A stretch of DNA of 64,000 bases from an uncultured delta proteobacterium (GTDB taxonomy: Bacteria > Desulfobacterota > Desulfobulbia > Desulfobulbales > Desulfurivibrionaceae), in the NCBI GenBank assembly GCA_903869265.1, contig CAIPYE010000007.1, positions 32,816 to 96,815 on the forward strand, in the 5' to 3' direction. Below, in pieces: positions 45,316 through 53,382 of this stretch. Under the pieces are notes generated by a model. That model was not told the origin of the DNA, did no database searches, and was given only the letters and a program-made list of their open reading frames with translations. The position numbers and the translations under genes are program-made. Numbering within the stretch: the first letter of the stretch is position 1; each line of letters starts with the position of its first letter.

Positions 45316-47121
45316 TCATCCCGGCAGGACGATGCTTACCGTGGTGCCTTCCCCTTCTGTGCTCGCGATCCTGATTGTGCCCCCATGTTCATCGATGATT
45401 TTATAGACCATGGCCAGCCCCAGACCGGTACCTTCCGGTTTGGTCGTAAAATACGGGTCCATGACCCGTTCCAGAATATCCTTGGCGATCCCGCCACCCG
45501 TGTCCCGCACGTCTATTTCAATAGTGTCCGGCCGATCCCCCTCATGCACCGACACCTGTAGTTCCCCGCCGTTCTCCATGGCCTGCAGGCTGTTGAGGTA
45601 GAGATTCAGCAGCACCTGGTTGAGCCGGTCTTTATCCAAGCGTACTTGTTTGCGTGCAAGGATGATCTCATGGTGCACGGTAACGCCCAGTTCCCTGGCG
45701 TCACTCTGGATAAGCTTGAGGGATGCCTCGATAAACGGCTCGATCTCAACCTCGGCAATGGCCAAAGGGAGGGGTCTGGCGTAGGTGAGCAGTTCGGTGA
45801 TGCTACGGTTGAGCCGTTCAACCTCGTTGATCAAGAGCCTGGCGGCCTCCCCCTCCTCACTTTCCACTGGAAAACGCGAACCAAGCAGGGTGGCGAAACC
45901 CTTGATGGAACTCAGAGGGTTTCTCACCTCATGGGCAACGCCAGCGGCCATCTTGCCCAGTGCGACAAGGCGGTCATGGCGGCGGACCTGGGCTTCGAGT
46001 TTTTTGATCTCTGTGACATCGTACATGAGCATGACCCGGCCGATAACGTTGCTTTGGCCATCGGTGATGGGCACGGAGCTGATGTGCAGATGATTGGGCG
46101 TTGGAGAATCCGGGGGCAGGAGAATCTCTTTGTCGATGATCTCCCCTGCATGTTCGCCTTGGGGGATGAGTTGCTGAATCTGCGGCAGGACCGCTGCCTG
46201 AAGATGGCCAATGGCTTGTTCCGGTGTTTTTCCGGTAAATCTTGCCGCAGTGCTGTTGAAGGTCTGGATATGTCCTTCGGCATTGGTTGCGATGATGCCT
46301 ACGGGCAGACGGGAGATAAGCAAGTCGGTAAAAGCTCGCATATTCATGAGAGTTTTCTGAGATGACCGGTAGCTTTGCGCGGTGAGCAAGGCGATCCAGC
46401 CGCCAATCGCCACCAGCAGCATGGCGATGGACATGTAGAGCATGTGGTACCGGTCCTGCTGGATGATCTTATCCTGTTCCCCCATGTCAAGGCCGACGAC
46501 AATCGAGAGGTTTTCTCCGGGCAGCCAGGCGTTGTTGCCTGGAGGGAACTGGCAGGCCGCAGGGGTTTGCGCATCTTCTCCGGCAGGACTGTCCTGTTTT
46601 CTTGTCGGTTGCATCGCCTGTAAGTGTCGTTTGAAGAAACCGCGTCCGCGCATGAACGGTTTGAATGGCGCTACAATTTCAAAGATGTTTTGTTTTGTTT
46701 TTTGGTCGCTGATGATTTGGTATTTGCCAATGGGGGCAAGTTCGGGGCGCACAGCAAGCAGGGGGTGGTCGAGATCGGCACCCACCAGACCGGGAGTGCT
46801 ATGCGCCACGATTTTGCCTGTGTTGTCGGCAACCGCGATGTAGAGAATGCCCGATTCACCTGCAGCCTGTTCGATCAAGTGCTGGAACTGTTGGGCACTG
46901 GGGGCGCCCATCATCATCGAGGCCCTGGTCCCTGCGCCGACAAAACGGATTATGGCCTGTCCTTTGTTGAAAAGACTTTCGGTCATGATCCGTTTTTCCC
47001 GTTGCAGGTTGTTGATCGCAAAGAAAAAAACAATGGCGATCAGTATACCGATGGCGGTGGCAAGAATCCAAGGGGAGGCATAGGCAAAGGGGGAGGCAAT
47101 TATTTTCGTCTTTTTTTTCAT
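45316..47121 (-). CDS. ZraS/HydH-like sensor histidine kinase with PAS domain
   Basis: 601 residues. Membrane segment 1 (about 15-37), a periplasmic domain of about 190 residues, membrane segment 2 (about 230-252), a PAS domain (about 265-385), HisKA with GVAHEVRNPLSSIKGF (about 395-410), and HATPase (NLYLNSLQAME; DTGGGIAKDI; GTGLGLAMVYKI). The periplasmic part contains acidic and His residues and a PTRKQDSPAGEDAQTP linker. The domain order and the divergent ZraP-like gene point to a zinc or envelope-stress sensor of the ZraS type. A ZraR regulator would be encoded elsewhere. Confidence 0.85.
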   Translation of the reverse strand: MKKKTKIIASPFAYASPWILATAIGILIAIVFFFAINNLQREKRIMTESLFNKGQAIIRFVGAGTRASMMMGAPSAQQFQHLIEQAAGESGILYIAVADNTGKIVAHSTPGLVGADLDHPLLAVRPELAPIGKYQIISDQKTKQNIFEIVAPFKPFMRGRGFFKRHLQAMQPTRKQDSPAGEDAQTPAACQFPPGNNAWLPGENLSIVVGLDMGEQDKIIQQDRYHMLYMSIAMLLVAIGGWIALLTAQSYRSSQKTLMNMRAFTDLLISRLPVGIIATNAEGHIQTFNSTAARFTGKTPEQAIGHLQAAVLPQIQQLIPQGEHAGEIIDKEILLPPDSPTPNHLHISSVPITDGQSNVIGRVMLMYDVTEIKKLEAQVRRHDRLVALGKMAAGVAHEVRNPLSSIKGFATLLGSRFPVESEEGEAARLLINEVERLNRSITELLTYARPLPLAIAEVEIEPFIEASLKLIQSDARELGVTVHHEIILARKQVRLDKDRLNQVLLNLYLNSLQAMENGGELQVSVHEGDRPDTIEIDVRDTGGGIAKDILERVMDPYFTTKPEGTGLGLAMVYKIIDEHGGTIRIASTEGEGTTVSIVLPG

Positions 47122-47300
47122 GATGCCTTATCCAGAAGAGAAATCGTTGTGGGCATGGAAAATCTGTTTGTCTTTATAAAACCACGATTATGATGCACAA
47201 GCAATTATTGTTCCTAAGCTGTCCTTGTTCTCGAAAACCTTCATCATGGCATGAATTCATCTCATCGTTTCTTGTGATTTTTTGATTGGGTAAAAAATAA

Positions 47301-47339
47301 CCAGATACCCATCTGGCGTTTGGATAAAAAATATCCAAA
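47301..47339. promoter_or_regulatory. Two adjacent palindromes, probable activator binding sites
   Basis: CCAGAT-ACCC-ATCTGG (47301-47316) and TTTGGATA-AAAAA-TATCCAAA (47319-47339), both perfect, centred about 21 bases apart, so on the same DNA face. They lie about 100-130 bp upstream of the sigma-54-like promoter, the usual place for enhancer sites of NtrC-type activators. Confidence 0.65.
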
Positions 47340-47431
47340 TCGAACTATGTTTTGTCGCTGCGGGCGAGGTTATGTCTTTTTGTTTGGTTGAAAATGTGTA
47401 AATTCGGCAGGTTGTGCTTTTGTTTTGGTGT

Positions 47432-47447
47432 TGGCATGGTTGTTGTA
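47432..47447 (+). promoter_or_regulatory. Sigma-54-like promoter of the ZraP-like gene
   Basis: TGGCATG (47432-47438), four bases, then TTGTA (47443-47447), against the consensus TGGCACG-N4-TTGCA. The -24 GG is kept; the -12 has GT instead of GC. The expected start site near 47459 leaves a leader of about 60 bases before the gene. Confidence 0.6.
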
Positions 47448-47519
47448 TTAAGAACTGAATACACAGAGCAACAATTACAACCCACTTAATTCAACACCAT
47501 ATATTCAGGAGGTAGAAAG

Positions 47520-47954
47520 ATGAAAAAGACACTGCTTGCAGTAGCCGCAATAGCTACGATTGGCCTCGCCGGGTATCAGTTTGCTGAGGCACAACCTTGG
47601 GGAGGTGGTCAAGGCATGGGGCCTGGCTGGGAAATGATGGGTGGCCAGGGGCAAGGTCAGGGGCAGATAAGCGAAGAGACCCTGAAAGCCAGGGAAAAGT
47701 TTTTTACCGAGACAACAGAGTTGCGAAAGAAAATGTTTTCCAAGAGAACAGAGCTGGATGCAGTCATGAGGGGAGAAAAACCGGATGCGCAAAAAGCGGC
47801 GAAGCTCTCCGAGGAGTTGTTTGATCTCCGTAATGAGATGCACAAGAAGGCTCAGGAGGCCGGGTTGGCTCAGGCAGGCTTCGGTCCTGGTTTTTGTGGC
47901 GGTCCTGGCGGGGGACAGGGTATGGGTTATGGTCCCCGTCATCGTTCCTGGTAG
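47520..47954 (+). CDS. ZraP/CpxP-like periplasmic metal-sensing chaperone
   Basis: 144 residues: signal peptide (about 1-24, cleavage after AEA), a Gly/Met/Gln-rich stretch, a charged helical core with the LTxxQ-like amphipathic character of the Spy/CpxP/ZraP group (EETLKAREKFFTETTELRKK), then a Gly-rich tail with one Cys. ZraP is an octameric zinc-binding periplasmic chaperone that also represses its own two-component system. AGGAGG is five bases before the ATG. Divergent from the ZraS-like kinase and preceded by a sigma-54-like promoter, matching the known zraP-zraSR arrangement. Confidence 0.85.
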   Translation: MKKTLLAVAAIATIGLAGYQFAEAQPWGGGQGMGPGWEMMGGQGQGQGQISEETLKAREKFFTETTELRKKMFSKRTELDAVMRGEKPDAQKAAKLSEELFDLRNEMHKKAQEAGLAQAGFGPGFCGGPGGGQGMGYGPRHRSW

Positions 47955-47995
47955 TTGATAACATAAGACGATTGTTTTTCTGGTTATTTATTGGG

Positions 47996-48028
47996 TGGGC
48001 TTCATTATTGAAGCCCATCTATTTTTTT
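47996..48028 (+). terminator. Terminator after the ZraP-like gene
   Basis: Perfect 9-bp stem TGGGCTTCA (47996-48004)/TGAAGCCCA (48009-48017) with loop TTAT, then TCTA and a run of T to 48028. On the minus strand it overlaps the end of the decayed gene at 48019. Confidence 0.85.
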
Positions 48029-48414
48029 GTCTGTTGTGACAGATGTGATTCTGTTTCCTGTATCATGTCGTTGAGTAAGGACTGTTTGGCAAGTTCGATT
48101 TTTTCGTACGGAAGCTCAAGCAAAAGGGCGATGTCGGAGGTTTCGATTCATGCTCAGAAATGTTCCTCCGCAACGATGATTTTGAGGAAATTTTCTTTGA
48201 CAAAAGTCTGTATCTCTTGGCTGATATCGGGCGAGGTATCACAGTCATGGTTATATGTCCGGCCTTGGGACAGTTCTTCCCGCATTTTTTTCACAGCACA
48301 TTCTTATTTCCTGTGCATGGCGGCAGTAAATTGTACATACTGTTTTTGGTTGGTAAAAAACATGATCTTCTCTCTGTTTTTTTGCATCGCGGTATGAATT
48401 TTCTTTTCTGGCAT
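48019..48414 (-). pseudogene. Decayed small gene with one TAA and two TGA codons in frame
   Basis: One frame on the minus strand stays protein-like over 131 codons from ATG 48414 (MPEKKIHTAMQ...) to TAG at 48019, broken by TAA at 48306-48304 (codon 37) and TGA at 48156-48154 and 48150-48148 (codons 87 and 89). Between stops the sequence is amphipathic and normal in composition (e.g. IETSDIALLLELPYEKIELA near the C-terminus). I read this as a gene inactivated by point mutations. I recognise no family. The TAA argues against a selenoprotein, and no SECIS-like hairpin follows the TGAs. Confidence 0.5.
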
Positions 48415-48543
48415 GCGAGGGCACCGACGTTATGTCGTAACTATGTATCACAAAAGCGTTAGGTGGAAACAGTAAAAAAAAGATGAAGATTCCCCGGCTC
48501 GGGTGGGGTGTTGCTCAGCAGCTTTTTTTGAGATGAGGCTTTC

Positions 48544-49479
48544 GTGCGCATAATGGCGATAAAGAATATCTGTATTCTTCGAGCAGGCATGCTTCTTTTG
48601 TTAACAATATGCTGCCCGCTTTGTTTTTCTTTTGCCTGGGGCGATGAGATGATTGATGCCGATGGCTTTTTGGTTTTGCGTGTTCCGCCCCCCCGCTTAA
48701 CAGGGATGGTGCATCCTGGCACCCCACCGGAAGAGGCGTTGCTGCAAACCGCCTATGCCGGTGGGGAGACCTTGCGTTATACCGTTAGTTGGCTTGGCAT
48801 AAAGGCGGGAGAACTCGTCATGCATATCACTAAAATTAAAGATAGCCAGGAAACATTTGTCATTGCAATTACCGCCAGGAGCGCAGGGCTGCTCGATGTA
48901 TTTTACCCGGTGGAGGACAAGTTCCGCACCATCGTACAGGGGCGGATGCGTTTGCCGAGCCGCCATGAAATGCAACAGATGGAGGGACGTCGGATAAATA
49001 GCAAACTTACCCTGTATGATCAGGAGAAGTTTCGCGTGACCCACCGTAAAAACGATGAGCCCGCCGAGATCTATCAGCTTGAGGGGCCGATGCAGAACGA
49101 ATTTTCCTCATTCTTCGTCATGCGGGCGCTGTCCTTTGCCGGGGAGGCGCCTATGGTCGTCCCTACCTTTGCCGATGAGAAGCGGCATGAGGTGGTCGTT
49201 ACCGTGGAGGGAAAGGAAGAGCAGGAAGGCGTGTTGGGCAAGAAAAACACCATCAAGGTTCAGCCACATCTGAAATTCAAGGGGCAGTATGAAAAGGTGG
49301 GGGATCCTTTGGTCTGGCTCACCGACGACGCCTGGAGAATTCCCACCAAGATCAAGGCGAAGATCGTCATCGGTTCCCTGACGGCGGAGCTGGTTGAATA
49401 CTCAGGCCCTAGCGGGAAATTTCCTAGTACAAACACTCCCAAAGAATTGCCTCGACAGTCTCCGGGGGATACCCGCTAA
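48544..49479 (+). CDS. DUF3108 domain exported protein
   Basis: 311 residues: an N-terminal signal sequence (about 10-32, hydrophobic with two Cys), then a beta-rich domain of the DUF3108 family starting near GETLRYTVSWLGIKAGELVMHI (about 75-96), with the conserved YPVEDKFRT and DDAWRIPTKIKAKIVIG segments. These proteins are thought to sit in the periplasm; function unknown. Start GTG 48544 has TGAGG five bases upstream; an ATG three codons later is an alternative. Its 3' end overlaps the convergent alcohol dehydrogenase gene by 56 bases. Confidence 0.8.
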   Translation: MRIMAIKNICILRAGMLLLLTICCPLCFSFAWGDEMIDADGFLVLRVPPPRLTGMVHPGTPPEEALLQTAYAGGETLRYTVSWLGIKAGELVMHITKIKDSQETFVIAITARSAGLLDVFYPVEDKFRTIVQGRMRLPSRHEMQQMEGRRINSKLTLYDQEKFRVTHRKNDEPAEIYQLEGPMQNEFSSFFVMRALSFAGEAPMVVPTFADEKRHEVVVTVEGKEEQEGVLGKKNTIKVQPHLKFKGQYEKVGDPLVWLTDDAWRIPTKIKAKIVIGSLTAELVEYSGPSGKFPSTNTPKELPRQSPGDTR

Positions 49480-50590
49480 GTCGCCACAGCCTTGCCTGCG
49501 CCTGGGTGTTGGCGGCCAGAGCAGAGATATCCTTTTGCGCGAGGCCCAGATCGGCAAGCGAGGTGGGTGCGGCTATTTTTTGCAACCATTTGGTAAAGAG
49601 ACGGATTCCTTCTTGGGCCAGGATCTGTTGATCCGCTTCGGCCACCCCAAAAACCTGTGCGGCAAAAAGGGCTTGGCGGGCCGGGGTTTTTCTGGCGGCA
49701 AAGGCCATGGCTCCAGGCAGGATTGCCGCGAGTCCAGCGCCGTGGGGGATATTGTGCAGTGCGCTGAGGGAGTGTTCGACCAGGTGGAAAGGAAATCCGA
49801 CCCGGCCCAGTCCCGCGGTGCTGATGCCGTTTAAGGCCAGACTGCTTGCCCACATGAGTTCGGCGCGGCTGTGGTAATCTGAAGGGGTCTCCAGGGCTGT
49901 CTCGCAGGCGGCCATCAGTGTTCGCATGAGTCCGGTGCTGTAGTGATCCTGTAAGGGGGAAAAGGACTCTTCCCGGTTCAGGTAAAACTCGAGCAGATGA
50001 CTGAAGGCATCCACTGCCCCGAAGGCCGTGGTGTCCGGTGGAACGCTGAAGGTGACGCGCGGGTCCAGAATAGCGATTCTCGGAAAAAGATGTCGGTTCC
50101 CGATGCCGATCTTCTGATTGGTCGCCTCATTGGTGAGCACCATGCCGCTGTTTGTTTCAGAGCCGGAACCTGCGACCGTGGGCACGGCGATAATCGGCAG
50201 TCCACCCTTGATGCTTTTTTTCCCCTTGAAAAAACCCCAGACATCGTGGCTGGCAAGAGCTCCGGCGGCAATGGCCTTGGCGCTGTCAATGACGCTGCCG
50301 CCCCCCAGGGCGACAATTACCCCAATTCCGCTTTTTTGCGCCAGGGCAATGCCTTTTTGAACGTGGCTTAAAATTGGGTTCGGTTGTATCCCCGCATGCT
50401 CGACAATCTCGACCCCTGCCTGATGCAAGGAATTGACGGCAGCCTGGTAAACTCCCAGTTTTTTCAAGCTCCCTCTGCCGGAAACCAGCAAGGCCTTGGT
50501 GCCAAAGGTTGCGGTTTTCCCGCCTATCTTGCCAAGGGTGCCCTGGCCGAAGATGATCTCGGTCGGATTGTGAAAGACAAAGTCTCGCAT
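49424..50590 (-). CDS. Iron-containing (group III) alcohol dehydrogenase
   Basis: NAD(P)-dependent alcohol/aldehyde oxidoreductase, 388 residues. GGGSVIDSAKAIA (about 96-108) binds NAD(P), VPTVAGSGSETNSG follows, and Fe ligands are in DAFSHLLEFY and the two later His (HLVEHSLSALHNIPHGAGLAAI). This is the BDH/YqhD-type group; substrate not predictable. It starts six bases after the rsmA stop on the same strand, so it is probably cotranscribed with tsaD-DUF2062-rsmA. Confidence 0.92.
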   Translation of the reverse strand: MRDFVFHNPTEIIFGQGTLGKIGGKTATFGTKALLVSGRGSLKKLGVYQAAVNSLHQAGVEIVEHAGIQPNPILSHVQKGIALAQKSGIGVIVALGGGSVIDSAKAIAAGALASHDVWGFFKGKKSIKGGLPIIAVPTVAGSGSETNSGMVLTNEATNQKIGIGNRHLFPRIAILDPRVTFSVPPDTTAFGAVDAFSHLLEFYLNREESFSPLQDHYSTGLMRTLMAACETALETPSDYHSRAELMWASSLALNGISTAGLGRVGFPFHLVEHSLSALHNIPHGAGLAAILPGAMAFAARKTPARQALFAAQVFGVAEADQQILAQEGIRLFTKWLQKIAAPTSLADLGLAQKDISALAANTQAQARLWRLSGYPPETVEAILWECLY

Positions 50591-50596
50591 GGAGGA

Positions 50597-51466
50597 TCAG
50601 CCTGGCGGGCAGTCGGCCACAGCGTTGGTCAGGCGGACAAAATCCTCAATGGTAAGCCGTTCCGCCCGGGTTTCCGGATTGATCCCTGATTGGCTGAGCA
50701 GAGCGGATATCTGCTCCCGGGACAAGCCGTTGATCATGCCAGCGCTCAGCGAATTGCGCAGGGTCTTGCGTCGCTGGCCAAAGGCGGCATTGACGATGCG
50801 CCTGAGCAGTTTCCGGTCATGGGGGGGGAGTTGCTCCACCCTTGCAGGCACCGGGTGAAAGGTGATTCGCACCACCACGGAATCAACCTTGGGGCGCGGG
50901 TGAAATTGATCCGGGCCTACCTGCATGATGGTTTTCACCGAGGCACAGCCGGCAAGAAGAACGGAGAGCACCCCGTATTCTTTCGAGCCAACCGCGGCGG
51001 TGAGGCGCTGACCCACCTCTTTTTGCAGCATGAGCACGGCCCGGTCCAAGGATTCGTGGTTCTCGATGAGTTTGAACAGAAGCAGATTGGAGATGGAGTA
51101 GGGGAGGTTGGCCAGGATTTTCAGTGGGCCATTGGTCTGGGCAGCAAGTTCGCCAAAGTCTGCCTTGAGAAGATCCTGGTGGATGAGGGTGACGTTGGCA
51201 GGCAGAGAGTGGCGTTCCTGGTGATAGGCAATGATGCCCGCATCAAGCTCCAGGCCGATTACCTGTTTTACTCGTTCGGCCAGGGGCAGGGTCAGGGAAC
51301 CCAGGCCCACCCCGAGTTCCACTACAGAATCGGCCTGGGTGACGCCTGAAAGCTCGACAATGCGTTCCGCTGTTTGTCGGTGAACCAGAAAGTTCTGCCC
51401 CAGTTTTTTGCTGGGGGCCAACTGGTGCTCAAGCAGGATTTTTTTTATGGGAAGATCGCTGGTCAT
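50597..51466 (-). CDS. rsmA: 16S rRNA dimethyladenosine transferase RsmA (KsgA)
   Basis: Dimethylates A1518 and A1519 near the 3' end of 16S rRNA. 289 residues: QNFLVHRQTAERIVE (about 24-38), VELGVGLGSLTLPLA SAM motif (about 48-62), and the NLPYSISNLLLFKL catalytic motif NLPY. C-terminal helical domain with FGQRRKTLRNSL. It lies six bases downstream of the DUF2062 gene and upstream of the iron alcohol dehydrogenase. Confidence 0.96.
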   Translation of the reverse strand: MTSDLPIKKILLEHQLAPSKKLGQNFLVHRQTAERIVELSGVTQADSVVELGVGLGSLTLPLAERVKQVIGLELDAGIIAYHQERHSLPANVTLIHQDLLKADFGELAAQTNGPLKILANLPYSISNLLLFKLIENHESLDRAVLMLQKEVGQRLTAAVGSKEYGVLSVLLAGCASVKTIMQVGPDQFHPRPKVDSVVVRITFHPVPARVEQLPPHDRKLLRRIVNAAFGQRRKTLRNSLSAGMINGLSREQISALLSQSGINPETRAERLTIEDFVRLTNAVADCPPG

Positions 51467-51472
51467 GGGGGC

Positions 51473-51973
51473 TCATTTAAGAATATGTCTTTCCTGTCTC
51501 TTTTTGCGGAGAGAGCTGAAAAACTTGAAGGAAAGAATGTATCCGGCGAAGCTGAACGGGATTGCCAGCAGGACTCCACCCAGAAGCATGACCGCAGCAG
51601 CCTCAAAGCCCAGGTGTCTGAGGGGGGCGAGGCATTGCTTGAAGCCTATGCCAGAGGTAAGCAGGCCCAGCAGGGCATGTATTCGATTCCAGGAAAGATG
51701 GCCGGGAAGCAGCCAGCTTCCCACCCGCCAGGAAAAATAATATTGCGGCAGCCAGGTTAGGGGGTTGCTGATCGCCGTGGCTGCGATCAGGGCGGCAAGG
51801 ATGTTTCCCCGCAGGGGCCAGGCAAGGATGAGGATGAGTAAGCTGTGCAGGGGAATGGTCGGGGTAATGCCGACAAAGAGACCAATGGCCACCCCCAAGG
51901 CCAGGGAATGCGGGTCTCCCTGTAACCGGAGAAATTTTAGATAATAGTATTTTGCGGCGCGGTTGGGCTTCAT
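51473..51973 (-). CDS. DUF2062 membrane protein
   Basis: 166 residues with three hydrophobic segments: about 24-58 (GVAIGLFVGITPTIPLHSLL), 62-80, and 122-145, and a positively charged C-terminus. The family signature is FxGxTPxxPxHSxL near the N-terminus and NPLTWLPQYYFSWRVG in the middle. Located in the cytoplasmic membrane; function unknown. The start overlaps tsaD by four bases, and rsmA follows after six bases. Confidence 0.85.
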   Translation of the reverse strand: MKPNRAAKYYYLKFLRLQGDPHSLALGVAIGLFVGITPTIPLHSLLILILAWPLRGNILAALIAATAISNPLTWLPQYYFSWRVGSWLLPGHLSWNRIHALLGLLTSGIGFKQCLAPLRHLGFEAAAVMLLGGVLLAIPFSFAGYILSFKFFSSLRKKRQERHILK

Positions 51974-53040
51974 GGCTCGACACTGAGTTCTGGCGATTTC
52001 GGTTTTGGCGAACCTCCACCGAAAACAGGCCCTGGATGCAGGAAAGGGGAGCGGGAATAGGCATCGGTGTCAAACGAGGTCGTGGCTTTTTCGGAAAAAT
52101 GATAAAAACCGGCCAGGGCGATCATTGCGGCATTATCCGTACACAGCTCAAGGGAGGGCATGAAGATCTTGATCTTGTGTTCGGCGCCAAGATTCTGGAG
52201 AGCGGCGCGCAATCTGGAATTGGCCGCCACTCCTCCGGCCAGGGCAATGGTGGAAATTTGGTGCATCTGTGCGGCCTTGAGCACTTTTGTGCACAGGACC
52301 TCCACCACGGCTTCCTGGAAAGAGGCGCAGACATCGGGGATATTGAACGGTTCGTTTTTTTGCTGGCGCTGGTGGACATAGTTGGCAACCGAGGTTTTCA
52401 AGCCGCTGAAGCTAAAATCGAGACTGTCCGGTCCGAGCCAGGCGCGGGGGAAGGGGATCGCCGCAGGGTTTCCCTGCTCGGCCAGACGGCTGATGACCGG
52501 CCCGCCCGGATATTCAAGGCCAAGAATCTTGCCCACCTTGTCAAATGCCTCCCCTGCCGCATCATCCCGGGTTCTGCCCAGGGGTTGGATGTCGGTGTGG
52601 TCACGGACCAGGAAGATGCTGGAATGTCCTCCTGAGGCAACCAGGGCGATATAGGGAAATTCCGGCTGCGCTTTTTCCAGAAAAGGGGAGAGGAGATGTC
52701 CGACAATGTGATCAACCCCCACATAGGGGATGCCTTTCACCGCCGAGATGGCCTTGGCAAAGGAAAGACCGATGAGCAGCGAGCCGACAAGGCCTGGACC
52801 CTGGGTGACGGCCAGGCCGTCAAGATCGTCCAGGGTGACCCCTGCTTGCCTAAGGGCCGCCTCCACCACCGGATAGATGTTTTCCAGATGTTTCCGTGAG
52901 GCAAGTTCCGGGACCACGCCGCCGTATGGGCTGTGTACGGCCACCTGGGAGTTGATGACATTGCTCAGCAGGGTGTTGCCGTCGCGCAGCACTGCGGCGG
53001 CGGTTTCATCGCATGAGCTTTCAATGCCGAGGATGAGCAT
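51970..53040 (-). CDS. tsaD: tRNA N6-threonylcarbamoyladenosine transferase subunit TsaD
   Basis: Transfers the threonylcarbamoyl group to A37 of tRNAs that read ANN codons. 356 residues, ASKHA fold: GIESSCDETAAAVL at 5-18, metal-binding HIVGH (about 109-113, the family HxxxH), SGGHSSIFLV, DFSFSGLKTSV and the C-terminal DNAAMIALAG. Head of the reverse operon tsaD-DUF2062-rsmA-Fe-ADH. The divergent moaA lies across a 340-bp gap with a strong inverted repeat. Confidence 0.96.
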   Translation of the reverse strand: MLILGIESSCDETAAAVLRDGNTLLSNVINSQVAVHSPYGGVVPELASRKHLENIYPVVEAALRQAGVTLDDLDGLAVTQGPGLVGSLLIGLSFAKAISAVKGIPYVGVDHIVGHLLSPFLEKAQPEFPYIALVASGGHSSIFLVRDHTDIQPLGRTRDDAAGEAFDKVGKILGLEYPGGPVISRLAEQGNPAAIPFPRAWLGPDSLDFSFSGLKTSVANYVHQRQQKNEPFNIPDVCASFQEAVVEVLCTKVLKAAQMHQISTIALAGGVAANSRLRAALQNLGAEHKIKIFMPSLELCTDNAAMIALAGFYHFSEKATTSFDTDAYSRSPFLHPGPVFGGGSPKPKSPELSVEP

Positions 53041-53156
53041 AAACGGTTTTTCCCAGAGTGGATTTAAGAATGGGCTTGAAACTTAACAGACTTAATAAAA
53101 AAGGAAAAAGGTCAAAGGTCCACAAAATAAAAGCTAAGAGTTACACGGCAAAAACC

Positions 53157-53186
53157 GTTGTAATCGCGGTTTGTTGCGATTACAAC
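53157..53186. repeat. Perfect 11-bp inverted repeat between tsaD and moaA
   Basis: GTTGTAATCGC (53157-53167) and GCGATTACAAC (53176-53186) with an 8-base loop GGTTTGTT. It lies about 120 bp from the tsaD start and 200 bp from the moaA start. No T tract follows, so it is more likely an operator or mobile-repeat relic than a terminator. The rest of 53041-53382 (342 bp) holds no gene I can support. Confidence 0.6.
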
Positions 53187-53382
53187 AAACGTGCAAAATG
53201 ACGATTGACGAATGCTCCCTGGCATCGTAGTCTTACGTCCTCATTATGTAGCAGGAAAGCCGGAAAAAATCAAAGATTGATGCAGACGCGTGGACGATTT
53301 TCTCCAACCATCCGGCCACCCGGGTGCGTTGGGGGACAAGGTTTTCCCTGTTTGCAGCTTAAAGGATACCCGCAAGAAGAGC

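Noticed and set aside
48148..48156. Double selenocysteine motif (TGA-GCA-TGA)
   Set aside because: The same frame has a TAA upstream and no SECIS-like hairpin follows; decay is the simpler explanation.
53041..53382. Molybdenum cofactor riboswitch upstream of moaA
   Set aside because: I could not match the conserved Moco RNA segments; only a simple inverted repeat is present.
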